A stretch of DNA of 64,000 nt from Cannabis sativa (lineage: Eukaryota; Streptophyta; Magnoliopsida; Rosales; Cannabaceae). Positions 57,001 through 64,000 of this stretch are shown here, piece by piece. Under the pieces are notes generated by a model that searched no databases, was not told the origin of the DNA, and saw only the letters and a list, made by a program, of their open reading frames with translations. Position 1 is the stretch's first letter, and each line of letters starts with the position of its first letter. The stretch spans positions 42,827,257 to 42,891,256 of the forward strand of contig NC_083607.1 of assembly GCF_029168945.1 (NCBI RefSeq). Direction: 5' to 3'. A program made the translations under genes and the position numbers.

Positions 57001-57807
57001 TTAACTCAGCAAAAGTACATCAGAGACCTTCTAGTTAAGACTCAATTGCTGGACTCCAAACCTCAATCTACACCAATGTGCTCCTCTACAAAGATTACTG
57101 CCACCAGTGGTACTCCTATACAAAATCCCACTCAATATCGCAGCATCATCGGTGCCTTACAATACTTGACAATGACACGACCCGACATATCCTTTGCTGT
57201 AAATAGATTGAGCCAGTATATGCAACAACCAACATCTGATCATTGGGCTGCCTGCAAAAGGATATTACGATATCTGTCTGGCACTCAGCACCTTGGTTTA
57301 ACCTTTACACCATCTTCTCGATTGGACATCCAAGGTTTCACGGATGCCGACTGGGCAGGGTGTCATGATGACCGTAAATCGACTTCTGGTTACTGCATAT
57401 TTTTTGGAGGCAATTTGATTAGCTGGTGCTCAAAGAAGCAAATTGTCGTTGCTCGTTCAAGCACTGAATCGGAGTATCGGGCCTTAGCTTTAGCCACTTC
57501 AGAAATCATTTGGATTGAATCTGTTCTCACAGAACTCGGCATCTCTCTACCTCAATGTCCAAACTTATGGTGTGACAACATGGGAGCTAGCTCTCTTGCC
57601 TCGAATCCTGTTTTCCACGCACGCACTAAACATATTGAAGTTGATTTGCATTTTGTTCGGGATCGTGTCTTAGCACACAAACTGGATGTTCGATATGTTG
57701 AATCTGAACATCAAATTGCTGACCTATTCACCAAACCTCTGCCTACTTCCACTTTTTTCTATCTACTTGACAAGTTAACCCATGGCTTACCCCAAGTGTT
57801 AACTTGA
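54088..57807 (+). CDS. Ale-like copia gag C-terminus and pol polyprotein
   Basis: 1239 codons, in frame with the upstream gag. The CCHC knuckle CQLCGRAGHIAIKC is near residue 116. Protease: WYLDSGATHHMTHD near 169. Integrase: WHCRLGHP and CNACQIGK zinc site (about 325-360), catalytic Asp in LTDVWGPS (~384), Asp in VQSDLGKEYE (~448) and Glu in GRIERKHRH (~482). RT: KNKWVYRIKFNPDGTVERLK near 770, YGLKQAPRAWFDT (~877), YVDDILITG (~922). RNase H: DADWAGCHDDRKSTSGY (~1087) and LWCDNMGA. It ends HGLPQVLT at a TGA next to the polypurine tract. All catalytic residues I looked for are present; only the upstream TGA keeps the full product from being made. Confidence 0.93.
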   Translation: MKQHADGLAAAGQPLNDDDLVLYILGGLGSEYEAVIVNLTSRSESLSLPEVQFMLQSQEMRIQQQTTDSLHNVQANLANANFSNTRGSYSSRGSRGAYHGGRSTNSNRGGRGNRLVCQLCGRAGHIAIKCYHRFDITFTGVASTSSTNGENPQALLSETSSNTDISTAWYLDSGATHHMTHDAENLNNTTDYKGKAKFVVGNGSSLSIHHLGTSSVPTSIPNQSLLLQDILHVPNVTKNLLSISKFTKDNNITLEFDDISCLIKDKTTSRVLRRGQLSDDLYKLQVSSPTTQESVKKLTVSRPQAYIHTTTSNPVQDKSQIANIWHCRLGHPSQPILSKVLSQVVPHFKCKQLSFCNACQIGKLHQFSFKATENKTVQPFQLVLTDVWGPSFYPSSDGFRYYVSFMDDFTKFVWIFPMKTKSEVSNIFSQFNTFVERQFHTCIKSVQSDLGKEYEPLYNLYKTLGIVQRNSCPHTHQQQGRIERKHRHVVDIGLTLLAQANIPLTFWWEAFASAAYLINRLPHPILNHVSPFETLFKQPPDYNMLKVFGCSCFPLLKPYETHKVAFRSSQCVFIGYSITSKGFRCLHPSGRVYVSRNVTFNEQVFPYQSLFQPTVNKPQDSPPVLDPNAFLVPCHQSVIATSNPAPATAHSTFSSHQQPPSVPTSPNISRNSATSVTPHPINTSPISFTNPTATSPPQIQNQHPMMTRSKHGIYKPKLFAAHLNDEVEPTTIKAALASAKCNAAMQHEITALKNKKTWILVPRTSDMIIVQNKWVYRIKFNPDGTVERLKARLVAKGFQQIAGIDFFETYSPVIKPCTIRIMFTLAATYGWEIQQIDINHAFLNGELQEDVYMAQPQGFVDPKFPNHVCKLQKAIYGLKQAPRAWFDTLKNNLVSWGYTNSKSDTSLFFTNKNGHLLLILVYVDDILITGANSSQVQQVINDLHNTFALKILGPVNYFLGFEVCRTGNTIYLTQQKYIRDLLVKTQLLDSKPQSTPMCSSTKITATSGTPIQNPTQYRSIIGALQYLTMTRPDISFAVNRLSQYMQQPTSDHWAACKRILRYLSGTQHLGLTFTPSSRLDIQGFTDADWAGCHDDRKSTSGYCIFFGGNLISWCSKKQIVVARSSTESEYRALALATSEIIWIESVLTELGISLPQCPNLWCDNMGASSLASNPVFHARTKHIEVDLHFVRDRVLAHKLDVRYVESEHQIADLFTKPLPTSTFFYLLDKLTHGLPQVLT

Positions 57808-57814
57808 GGGGGGA
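57802..57814 (+). promoter_or_regulatory. Polypurine tract of the Ale-like copia
   Basis: ACTTGAGGGGGGA overlaps the pol stop codon and ends at the 3' LTR. Almost the same tract stands at 53447-53458 before the internal LTR-like segment. Confidence 0.85.
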
Positions 57815-58079
57815 TGTTAGAATGTAAAAACAGTTAAGTCTGTTACTGGTTTTTTACTGTTAGGAAAAGTCAGTTAAGTAGTTAGAGTTGTTGTGATTTT
57901 TGTAACAAATTGATTCTTGTAAAGATCTCTCTTCTTGCTTCTGTTTGCTGTAACAATTATTCAGTATAAATAATAAAGAGTCTCAATCAGTTGAGGATTG
58001 AGCATTTCATTTCATCACTTTCCACTTTCATCTCTCTCTCTTTTCTCTCTGCTCAAACTCTGTTTTCAGAGTTCTTTCA
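57815..58079 (+). repeat. 3' LTR of the Ale-like copia
   Basis: Pairs with 53007-53271. The final bases are TTCTTTCA instead of TTCTAACA. Confidence 0.92.
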
Positions 58080-58494
58080 AAAAGAAATCATAAAAATATC
58101 TATGAGAAATTCATTGCAGGAGAAAAGAAATTTAGTGTGAAAGAAAATAAGGGCAACCCCTTAATTTACCTTGTAGAAATCTTTTGAAGATGAGAATATC
58201 AATACTCTAAAATTCAAAGTAATATTTCTTTGAAAAATTTTGACAGAGTTTTCTTTTCTTTCTCTCCTTCCCCTTGTTTGATTTTTTATCCCTCCTTATA
58301 AGCTAATTTTTTTATGATATATTGATATGAGAGTGGAGAGGTGAATGGTGGGTAGTTATGAGTTACTGGAGAGAAAAATGGGGATATATTATTAATTAAT
58401 AATATATATTTTTTTCTGACCGACTCTTTTTTTTTCTTATTATTATATATTTTTTATATAATAAAATTTTAAAAAAAACCGATTCAACAACAGG

Positions 58495-59241
58495 TTAAGC
58501 TTACACGAATTTACTTAATATGTCAATCAGAAAACAACTAACAATAACACACAATCCTTTCGTAATTAATTCAACCTTTAAGATACTTGGAAAATGCCAA
58601 GACGTAACAGTTTTACTTGGCCATACAAGGAAAATCGTGATAAAACAAACATTACTTTTCATCAATTCCACTCCTCATATAGCCATCGAAATCCCAACGA
58701 CTATACCATATACCGTTCCCAATCGGTCATTATACATTTTCATAACATACTTCACTATCACCATTTCCAAGATTTCCACACAACATACAATAATTATTCA
58801 ACAGGATCCACTCATAATCTAGTGACAATTCATTATCAATAGTTGTAGATACCTTTACCATGTTATACGCATCCTAGTCCAAACTCTCGGTAAGAGAGAT
58901 ATGACCACTTCCCAGAGAGTAGTAGTATCCTGCAACTATCTATCTCATCGTCTATTGATTGCTTTTAGTGCTAATTATTTCTTGGATAATATCACGTAAC
59001 TATCTCATTTATTACATTGAAGTAGTATCCCATTACTACTTAATGATTTAATCTTACACATTAATAATCGATCTATACTAATACTAATACACCCCTTAAC
59101 TATTCTAAACATAGCATACAAATTAATATGTTTCTTGTTGTAGGGGTAAGATTAACTTACTTGGATTCCTTAGCGTGCTGCAGAATCTGAAATATCGATT
59201 CCCATGTTTTTCTCGTATTATGTGGTATTGTAAAGCCTACA
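58495..59241 (-). repeat. Possible larger part of the reverse-oriented gypsy-type LTR
   Basis: Continues 45434-45718 across the gag-only insertion. Two open frames of 82-100 codons (58520-58842) resemble nothing known. Reverse-strand text near 59150-59180 resembles the chromovirus LTR (see 45434). Low certainty. Confidence 0.3.
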
Positions 59242-59640
59242 GGGTAATCTTTGTTATTCTAAGTCTCCTATGAAGACTTAAAAATTATTCATTTTTACAC
59301 CTCAAAATATTTTTTTTTTTATATTTTTACCCCTATTGCAACTAGCGCTACAACCTAAATTGCAACAAAAAATCATACAAAAACCCATATTGCAACTAGC
59401 GCTGCAACCACTTTAGAAATCCAAACCGTAAATTTGAAAAAAAATAAAAAAAAAATAGTACATGGGATAATTCTCTTAAAAATTAATCCTTAACCTTCTT
59501 GAGATTTATTTAGAAAAAATTGATTCGGGTAATTCCTTAAATATTGGAAAAATAAAGTTAGTTTAGATAAATATAGTAAGAAAAATTTAATAAAAAAAAT
59601 ATGGTATTTAAAACCATCACTTTTTTTTTTTTTTTACGGG
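59242..59640. other. AT-rich spacer with a short direct repeat
   Basis: Two copies of TATTGCAACTAGCGCT (59334-59349, 59388-59403), each followed by RCAACC; the repeat centre AGCGCT is palindromic. Several A/T runs. No gene seen. Confidence 0.5.
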
Positions 59641-59837
59641 TGCCCTGTTTTGGGTCTGTATCAGTTTTTTCTGTTGTTTCTTTTTAACTGCCTATCTCTC
59701 CTCAACGTTCTATTCTCATCCACTTCAACTACCTTCCCTGGTCTTTTTTCAAATTTCCTTCCCTGTAACCGTTCCCTCTCACTTCTGGTCTTGCCGGCGT
59801 GGTGTTAGCCGTGTTCTTGTCTCCTCCGATTGCTCCT

Positions 59838-61571
59838 ATGGATCCTCTTATCAACGATTTGCACACTGGCCTCTCTCTCACTGATGAGGAAAGGTCAATT
59901 CTCACAATCCCAGAGTTTCCTCATACACATATTGAAGCTGCTCATCACACTCTCCTGGCCAAAGTCCTCACTCATCAAAATGTTTACAGCCAAATTTTTA
60001 TTGATCAAATGGGGGCTCACTGGCGAGGCCGGTTCCATGTTCTCATCACTGAATATAAAGAGAAAGAAGGTTTGTTTCATGTCAAGTTTGGGTGTGAAGG
60101 CGACAAGCGACGGGTTTTAAATAAGGAACCATGGCATTTTCAAAATCACTTAATCGTTCTTTGCACACCAGATGCTCTGCAAAATGTCTCAAAGGACGAT
60201 CTGATTTTCACTCCATTTTGGGTTCAAATTTATCGTCTACCTTTCCTGAGCAAATCCAAAATGTTGGCTGAAGCCTTGGGGAATATTATTGGTGAGTTCA
60301 TTGAAGTGTTCGAAGATTCAACTAATGAAGGATGGGGTCTTTTCCTCCGGGTTCGTGTCAAAATTTCTACAAACAAGCCATTGTTGCGAGGACAAATGAT
60401 CCGACTGCCTAAGGTTAGAGATGATTTTTGGGTGGATTTTCGCTATGAAAGACTACCGGAATTCTGTTTTGAGTGTGGTTGTCTTGGCCACCCCTTTGAG
60501 AAGTGTATTGCGTTTATGGAACGAATGGATAGCGGTAATGATGATGACTTCCAATATGGCCCATGGATGAAAGGGGCAAAACTCCCCACTAATAGTTATG
60601 ATCGTTATCGGACGGACTTTGCTAAAGGTAATGCATGGCCACTTCTCACAAGATTAGCCCGTACATCCCTCACCTCCTCGCTGCCAGCATTAAACAATCG
60701 TGTTCAACCCCAACCACGTGTTCTCTATGATGGAGAATCCTCCTCACATTCCAGAAATCATCCACCCTCTCACCCATCTACCTTACAAGGCACACATGTT
60801 TCTAGTAATGCTGATACTGTTACTTCCCACCCCACTCTCATTAATAATGATTCTCTCACTGCCTCTCATATTAGCAATCCGAAGCCTGCAACTCTGCCTT
60901 TGCCATCCTTGCCATCTATTGTTAACACTACCCAATCCTCTAATCACACTTCCAACAATTTTCCTCAACATCACTCACCATCTGTTTCACAAATCAACCA
61001 CCCGAGCCCAATAATACACAATTCCACTACCTCTCACAACCAACACATCCTAAACAACCTTTCTCCCAATCATCCACACCACCACCTGCCACCATTTACT
61101 AATACCCAAAAAAATAAGACAATCACCAATTACTCTCCTACCGAGTCTTCACCATCTCCTACACTTTCACTTGTCAATACTTCTACTACTACTGATTTAT
61201 CCCACATATATATGCCAGACTTGCAAAATGGTACCTTTGCTACTTATCCACCCGTCCTCAATCCATTATCTCCCAACACCACCCTTGCATCCTCAACCAT
61301 ATCTCCACCAATCACTCATCTTCCTACCTACTGCCCAGTCACCATTTCTGCTACAAAAGAGAATCTGCCACCAGGTGTGACTTTTAAAAGACAAAATGAC
61401 AGCTTGTCTATGAGAAAGTTTCTGAAACGATGCCGTAATGCTCAAGGTTCATCATCTTCTCCATTGTCAAGGGTGGATGATATTGAGACGTTGGTTTCCG
61501 ATTTTGAGGATTCTAGCTTCTCCAATGACTCTAGTGCGGAGGTTGCTAGGCAACCCCGCAATTCATCATGA
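59838..61571 (+). CDS. LINE ORF1 protein (DUF4283-like domain with zinc knuckle)
   Basis: The open frame begins at 59799, but [18 protein letters not shown] at 59838 matches the start of the other LINE copy, so I take it as start (577 codons). Residues 1-200 hold the DUF4283-like region ([38 protein letters not shown]). The CCHC knuckle [14 protein letters not shown] lies near residues 211-224. Residues ~280-540 are low-complexity and rich in Ser, Thr, Pro, His and Asn. Proteins of this kind bind element RNA with ORF2. The stop TGA (61569-61571) overlaps the ORF2 start. Confidence 0.88.
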   Translation: MDPLINDLHTGLSLTDEERSILTIPEFPHTHIEAAHHTLLAKVLTHQNVYSQIFIDQMGAHWRGRFHVLITEYKEKEGLFHVKFGCEGDKRRVLNKEPWHFQNHLIVLCTPDALQNVSKDDLIFTPFWVQIYRLPFLSKSKMLAEALGNIIGEFIEVFEDSTNEGWGLFLRVRVKISTNKPLLRGQMIRLPKVRDDFWVDFRYERLPEFCFECGCLGHPFEKCIAFMERMDSGNDDDFQYGPWMKGAKLPTNSYDRYRTDFAKGNAWPLLTRLARTSLTSSLPALNNRVQPQPRVLYDGESSSHSRNHPPSHPSTLQGTHVSSNADTVTSHPTLINNDSLTASHISNPKPATLPLPSLPSIVNTTQSSNHTSNNFPQHHSPSVSQINHPSPIIHNSTTSHNQHILNNLSPNHPHHHLPPFTNTQKNKTITNYSPTESSPSPTLSLVNTSTTTDLSHIYMPDLQNGTFATYPPVLNPLSPNTTLASSTISPPITHLPTYCPVTISATKENLPPGVTFKRQNDSLSMRKFLKRCRNAQGSSSSPLSRVDDIETLVSDFEDSSFSNDSSAEVARQPRNSS

Positions 61572-64000
61572 AAATCTTGAGCTGGAATGCACGGGGTTTG
61601 GGGAACCCGAGTGCGTTCAGACATCTTAGGTTGCTTGTTCAACAGCAATCTCCCCATGTTTTGTTTCTTATGGAAACAAAACTCGGTGCTAACTCCATTA
61701 CGCGTCTCCGTCAATCTTTACATTATCCTAATGGCCTTGAATCTCCAAGAGTGGGGCTTAGCGGTGGACTCATGCTCTTGTGGTCTGAAGATGTTGATGT
61801 TAATTTGCTGAACTTTGGTCCTACTTTTTTTGATTGCTATATGGTGTTCAAAGGCTGTCCAAGTTTTCATTTTACGGGTTTTTACGGGGCTCCAGATGTT
61901 GCTAATCGGTCTACTTCTTGGACTCTTTTTAAAAGATTTGAAGATGTTGCTCCACTTCAACCTTGGCTTGCTATTGGCGACTTCAACGAAATTCTCTCAA
62001 ACAATGACAAGTTCGGTGGTGCTCTTCGACCAGAATCTCAAATGGAAGCATTCCGAACAACTTTGGATAAATGTTCTTTGCATGAGGTTCCTTATATAGG
62101 TGATCATTACACTTGGATTAAGAACCGTAGGGCCTTAGACACAATCAAAGAGCGTTTGGACTGGTGTTTTATTAATAATCATTGGGAGTCTTTTTTCCAC
62201 TCGTCTACGGTTGAACATCTCGATTATTACCACTCGGACCACCGTGCGATTGTTGCATCCTTTTCTTTTGGCCCCACTGCTGATAATACTGCTAGAAGTA
62301 AGAGCCGATTCCGCTTTGAGAAACTATGGTTAGCTGATCCTGAAAGCGCTGAAATCATTTCTCAAAACTGGTTAGATTCCCTCTCTATTGACCCGATTAC
62401 TGCTGTCATTACCAACCTGGATTCGTGTGCTAAAAAACTGCAATCATGGCATATCAACAAGTATGGGAAAATGAAGAAGAACATCAAAACCATGCAAGCG
62501 CAAGTGGCTGATTTGAACAATGCCGTAGTTCGCACCAGCAGTCAGCTCACTGAATTGCAATCGGCTGAGCAAATATTGGAAGATCTATTAGAGCAAGAAG
62601 AAGTTTATTGGCAACAACGTTCTAGAGTTGATTGGCTTGCCTCCGGGGACCGAAATACGAAATTTTTTCATGCCAAAGCATCATCGAGGAAGTCCAACAA
62701 TAAAATAAAATTTCTTTACAATGATATGGGTCAAAAAGTGGATTCTCCATCTGATATTGCGGCTGTTGTGCAGGATTATTTTGCTGAAATTTTTTCCACT
62801 TCACACATTGACAGTGATGCTCTTACTTCCACCTTGGACTGCATTCCTACCATGGTTACTGATGGCCATAATGACTCTTTGGTAAGACCTTTCACTAGTG
62901 CTGAAGTTTACAACGCTTTACAAGCTATGGGGCCGGATAAAAGCCCAGGAATTGATGGCATGTCAGCCATGTTTTACCAAAAAAACTGGTCCATTGTTGG
63001 TGATCTTGTCACGAAAGCTGTCTTGAGTATTCTTAATGATGGTGCCGATTCCACAGCTTTGAATAGAACGATCATTACACTGATTCCTAAAGTCAAAAAG
63101 CCTCAACGTGTGAAGGATTTCAGGCCAATTAGTTTATGCAACGTCATCTCCAAGCTTGTCACTAAAGTTCTTGTTTCAAGATTCAAGCTTGTCCTTCCTT
63201 TAGTGATTTCAGAAGAACAGAGCGCTTTCTTGCCGAATCGCCTTATTACTGATAATATCCTTGTAGCCTTTGAGCTGGTACACGCCATCAAAAATAAAAC
63301 GGCTGGTCGGAATGGTATTGCCACTTTCAAACTTGATATGAGCAAAGCGTTCGATCGGGTGGAGTGGTGTTTTATTGAAGCTGTTATGAGGAAAATGGGT
63401 TTTGCCGAGCGATGGATATCCTTAATAATGGGCTGCCTCACAACAAATACTTTCTCTTTTTTAATTAATGGAGAAGTCACTGGGACTCTAGCTCCTACTC
63501 GGGGGCTCAGACAAGGTTGCCCGCTCTCGCCATATTTATTTTTGGTTTGTTCTGAGGGGCTTTCACGATTACTTCATCATGAACAACTTACCGGTCATTT
63601 GAAAGGGTTCAAGTTAACAAGGAATGCTCCTCCAGTCTCTCATTTATTCTTTGCGGATGATAGTTTGTTGTTTTGCCAAGCTGATGAAGGTTCTTGTTTA
63701 GCCATTAAAAGAGTGTTGGATCTCTATCATAAAGCCTCGGGCCAATCATTGAATTTGGATAAATCTGTGATGTCCTTTTCTCCCAACACAACTTTAGCTG
63801 CTCAGGTGTTCTTTCATCGTCAACTCTCCATGCCTATTTGCGAATGTCATGAAAAATATCTTGGGTTGCCATCCTACTCTGGGCGAGATAAGAAGGAATT
63901 ATTCAGTAATATCAAGGAGAAGATTTGGAAACTAATGAATTCATGGAATGAGAAAATTTTTTCAGCTGGTGGTCGTGAAGTTCTCCTCAAAGCGGTAGTT
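61568..64000 (+). CDS. LINE ORF2: AP-type endonuclease and reverse transcriptase, partial
   Basis: ATG at 61568 overlaps the ORF1 stop (ATGA). I read the frame and found no stop up to 63130, and the RT motifs stay in frame to 64000. The endonuclease at residues 1-235 shows [12 protein letters not shown] (Asn), LFLMETKLG (Glu), AIGDFNEIL (Asp, Asn) and [10 protein letters not shown] (Asp, His). RT from about 440: [60 protein letters not shown] and the catalytic FADDSLLFC near 63651. The protein would nick target DNA and copy the RNA there. The C-terminus, perhaps with RNase H, is outside the window. Confidence 0.92.
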   Translation, partial: MKILSWNARGLGNPSAFRHLRLLVQQQSPHVLFLMETKLGANSITRLRQSLHYPNGLESPRVGLSGGLMLLWSEDVDVNLLNFGPTFFDCYMVFKGCPSFHFTGFYGAPDVANRSTSWTLFKRFEDVAPLQPWLAIGDFNEILSNNDKFGGALRPESQMEAFRTTLDKCSLHEVPYIGDHYTWIKNRRALDTIKERLDWCFINNHWESFFHSSTVEHLDYYHSDHRAIVASFSFGPTADNTARSKSRFRFEKLWLADPESAEIISQNWLDSLSIDPITAVITNLDSCAKKLQSWHINKYGKMKKNIKTMQAQVADLNNAVVRTSSQLTELQSAEQILEDLLEQEEVYWQQRSRVDWLASGDRNTKFFHAKASSRKSNNKIKFLYNDMGQKVDSPSDIAAVVQDYFAEIFSTSHIDSDALTSTLDCIPTMVTDGHNDSLVRPFTSAEVYNALQAMGPDKSPGIDGMSAMFYQKNWSIVGDLVTKAVLSILNDGADSTALNRTIITLIPKVKKPQRVKDFRPISLCNVISKLVTKVLVSRFKLVLPLVISEEQSAFLPNRLITDNILVAFELVHAIKNKTAGRNGIATFKLDMSKAFDRVEWCFIEAVMRKMGFAERWISLIMGCLTTNTFSFLINGEVTGTLAPTRGLRQGCPLSPYLFLVCSEGLSRLLHHEQLTGHLKGFKLTRNAPPVSHLFFADDSLLFCQADEGSCLAIKRVLDLYHKASGQSLNLDKSVMSFSPNTTLAAQVFFHRQLSMPICECHEKYLGLPSYSGRDKKELFSNIKEKIWKLMNSWNEKIFSAGGREVLLKAVV

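Larger units (their letters stand above)
53007..58079 (+). mobile_element. Ale/Retrofit-like Ty1/copia element, young, nested in the gag-only element's LTR
   Basis: LTRs 53007-53271 and 57815-58079 (265 bp each) differ at about three sites by eye; AAAAG flanks (53002-53006, 58080-58084). Total 5073 bp. Primer site TGGTATCAGAGC at 53272 and polypurine tract at 57802-57814. One gag-pol frame is cut by a single TGA. Short LTRs and the gag style fit the Ale/Retrofit lineage. The leader holds a second LTR-like segment and a second primer site (53459-53589). The last bases of the 3' LTR read TTTCA, not TAACA. Confidence 0.92.
45719..58489 (-). mobile_element. Gag-only LTR retrotransposon (Tat/Ogre-like, TR-GAG type), minus strand
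   Basis: On the plus strand both LTRs start TGTTAAG and end TTCAACA: 45719-47922 (2204 bp) and 51203-58489 (about 2209 bp once the nested copia is removed). ACAGG flanks the whole element (45714-45718, 58490-58494). The gene order runs on the minus strand: 5' LTR is the right one, then primer site (51176-51197), gag, 3' untranslated repeats, polypurine tract (47923-47940), 3' LTR. The internal region is only 3.3 kb and has no protease, RT or integrase, so it depends on a relative for movement. Gag text matches the Tat/Ogre group. Confidence 0.88.
51203..58489 (-). repeat. 5' LTR of the gag-only element (right copy), split by copia
   Basis: 51203-53001 and 58085-58489 together match 45719-47922. 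The uninterrupted left copy shows the empty site (GAATCAAAAGAAATC, 47509-47523) used by the copia element. Confidence 0.92.
59641..64000 (+). mobile_element. L1-type LINE, open to the window end
   Basis: A pyrimidine-rich 5' untranslated region (about 59641-59837) is followed by ORF1 (59838-61571) and ORF2 (61568-64000 and beyond), which overlap by ATGA. Endonuclease and RT motifs are intact as far as the window shows. No LTRs are present, and no 3' end or poly(A) is in view. Same family as the fragment at 29837-30446. The exact 5' end and target duplication cannot be set. Confidence 0.85.

Noticed and set aside
58520..58842. Two overlapping plus-strand frames of 82-100 codons
   Set aside because: Composition is Thr/Ile/His-rich with no domain. 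The segment looks like reverse-oriented LTR sequence.
61442..61960. Minus-strand and alternate-frame ORFs over the LINE ORF1/ORF2 junction
   Set aside because: They are shadows of the two long sense frames, which have full domain support.
1..64000. tRNA, rRNA or ordinary host protein genes
   Set aside because: I looked for cloverleaf-like or rRNA-like stretches and for non-element domains by eye and found none I could support. Small or intron-rich genes in spacers such as 44250-45433 cannot be fully excluded.

Overview
This window is plant nuclear DNA made almost wholly of nested transposable elements. Nothing in it looks like an ordinary host gene. The Athila-type and chromodomain Ty3/gypsy elements, long-LTR and short-LTR Ty1/copia elements, a gag-only Tat/Ogre-like element, CACTA and Mutator-like elements, and an L1-type LINE with DUF4283-like ORF1 point to an angiosperm, most likely a eudicot. 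I cannot name the species from sequence alone.

Layout. (1) Bases 1-29836 hold a decayed Athila-type gypsy element; its 5' LTR and gag start lie before the window. It had inserted into a LINE, whose ORF1 start survives on the minus strand at 29837-30446. Its integrase is split at 4401/26188 by a long-LTR copia element (A, 4402-26187, target duplication ATGCC). A is split by a relative (B, 11603-23605, duplication GAGTC). B is split by a non-autonomous CACTA element (18626-20532, duplication GAT). This is a five-layer nest with four of the five boundaries fixed by sequence. (2) 30815-31887 is a small TIR element. (3) 32052-44240 is a roughly 1.2 kb Mutator-like element with ~180-190 bp TIRs. 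It was expanded to 12 kb by a second CACTA element (32242-33732, duplication ATT) and a 9.5 kb Tekay/Del-like chromovirus (34421-43886, duplication CAAAG). (4) 45434-59241 appears to be an old, reverse-oriented gypsy-type LTR. It was split by a minus-strand, gag-only Tat/Ogre-like element (45719-58489, duplication ACAGG), whose 5' LTR was in turn split by a young Ale/Retrofit-like copia element (53007-58079, duplication AAAAG). (5) From about 59640 to the window end runs a LINE with ORF1 and an ORF2 that is open to the edge.

How the parts work. The copia and gypsy elements replicate through RNA using the LTR promoters, tRNA primer sites and polypurine tracts listed below. The CACTA, Mutator-like and small TIR elements carry no transposase and depend on enzymes from elsewhere. 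Copia A and B carry the same scrambled polyprotein relics behind a ~4 kb AT-rich leader, so they look like a non-autonomous lineage that transposed after losing its genes. The gag-only element also lacks pol. The most intact coding units are the chromovirus pol, the Ale-like gag-pol (one in-frame stop) and the LINE.

Most interesting signals: repeated hairpin modules with compensatory stem changes in the gag-only element; the chimeric leader of the Ale-like element, which contains a second LTR and primer site; the shared-lesion copia A/B family with a foldable leader island; and palindrome arrays in the chromovirus LTR. All alignments were done by eye.
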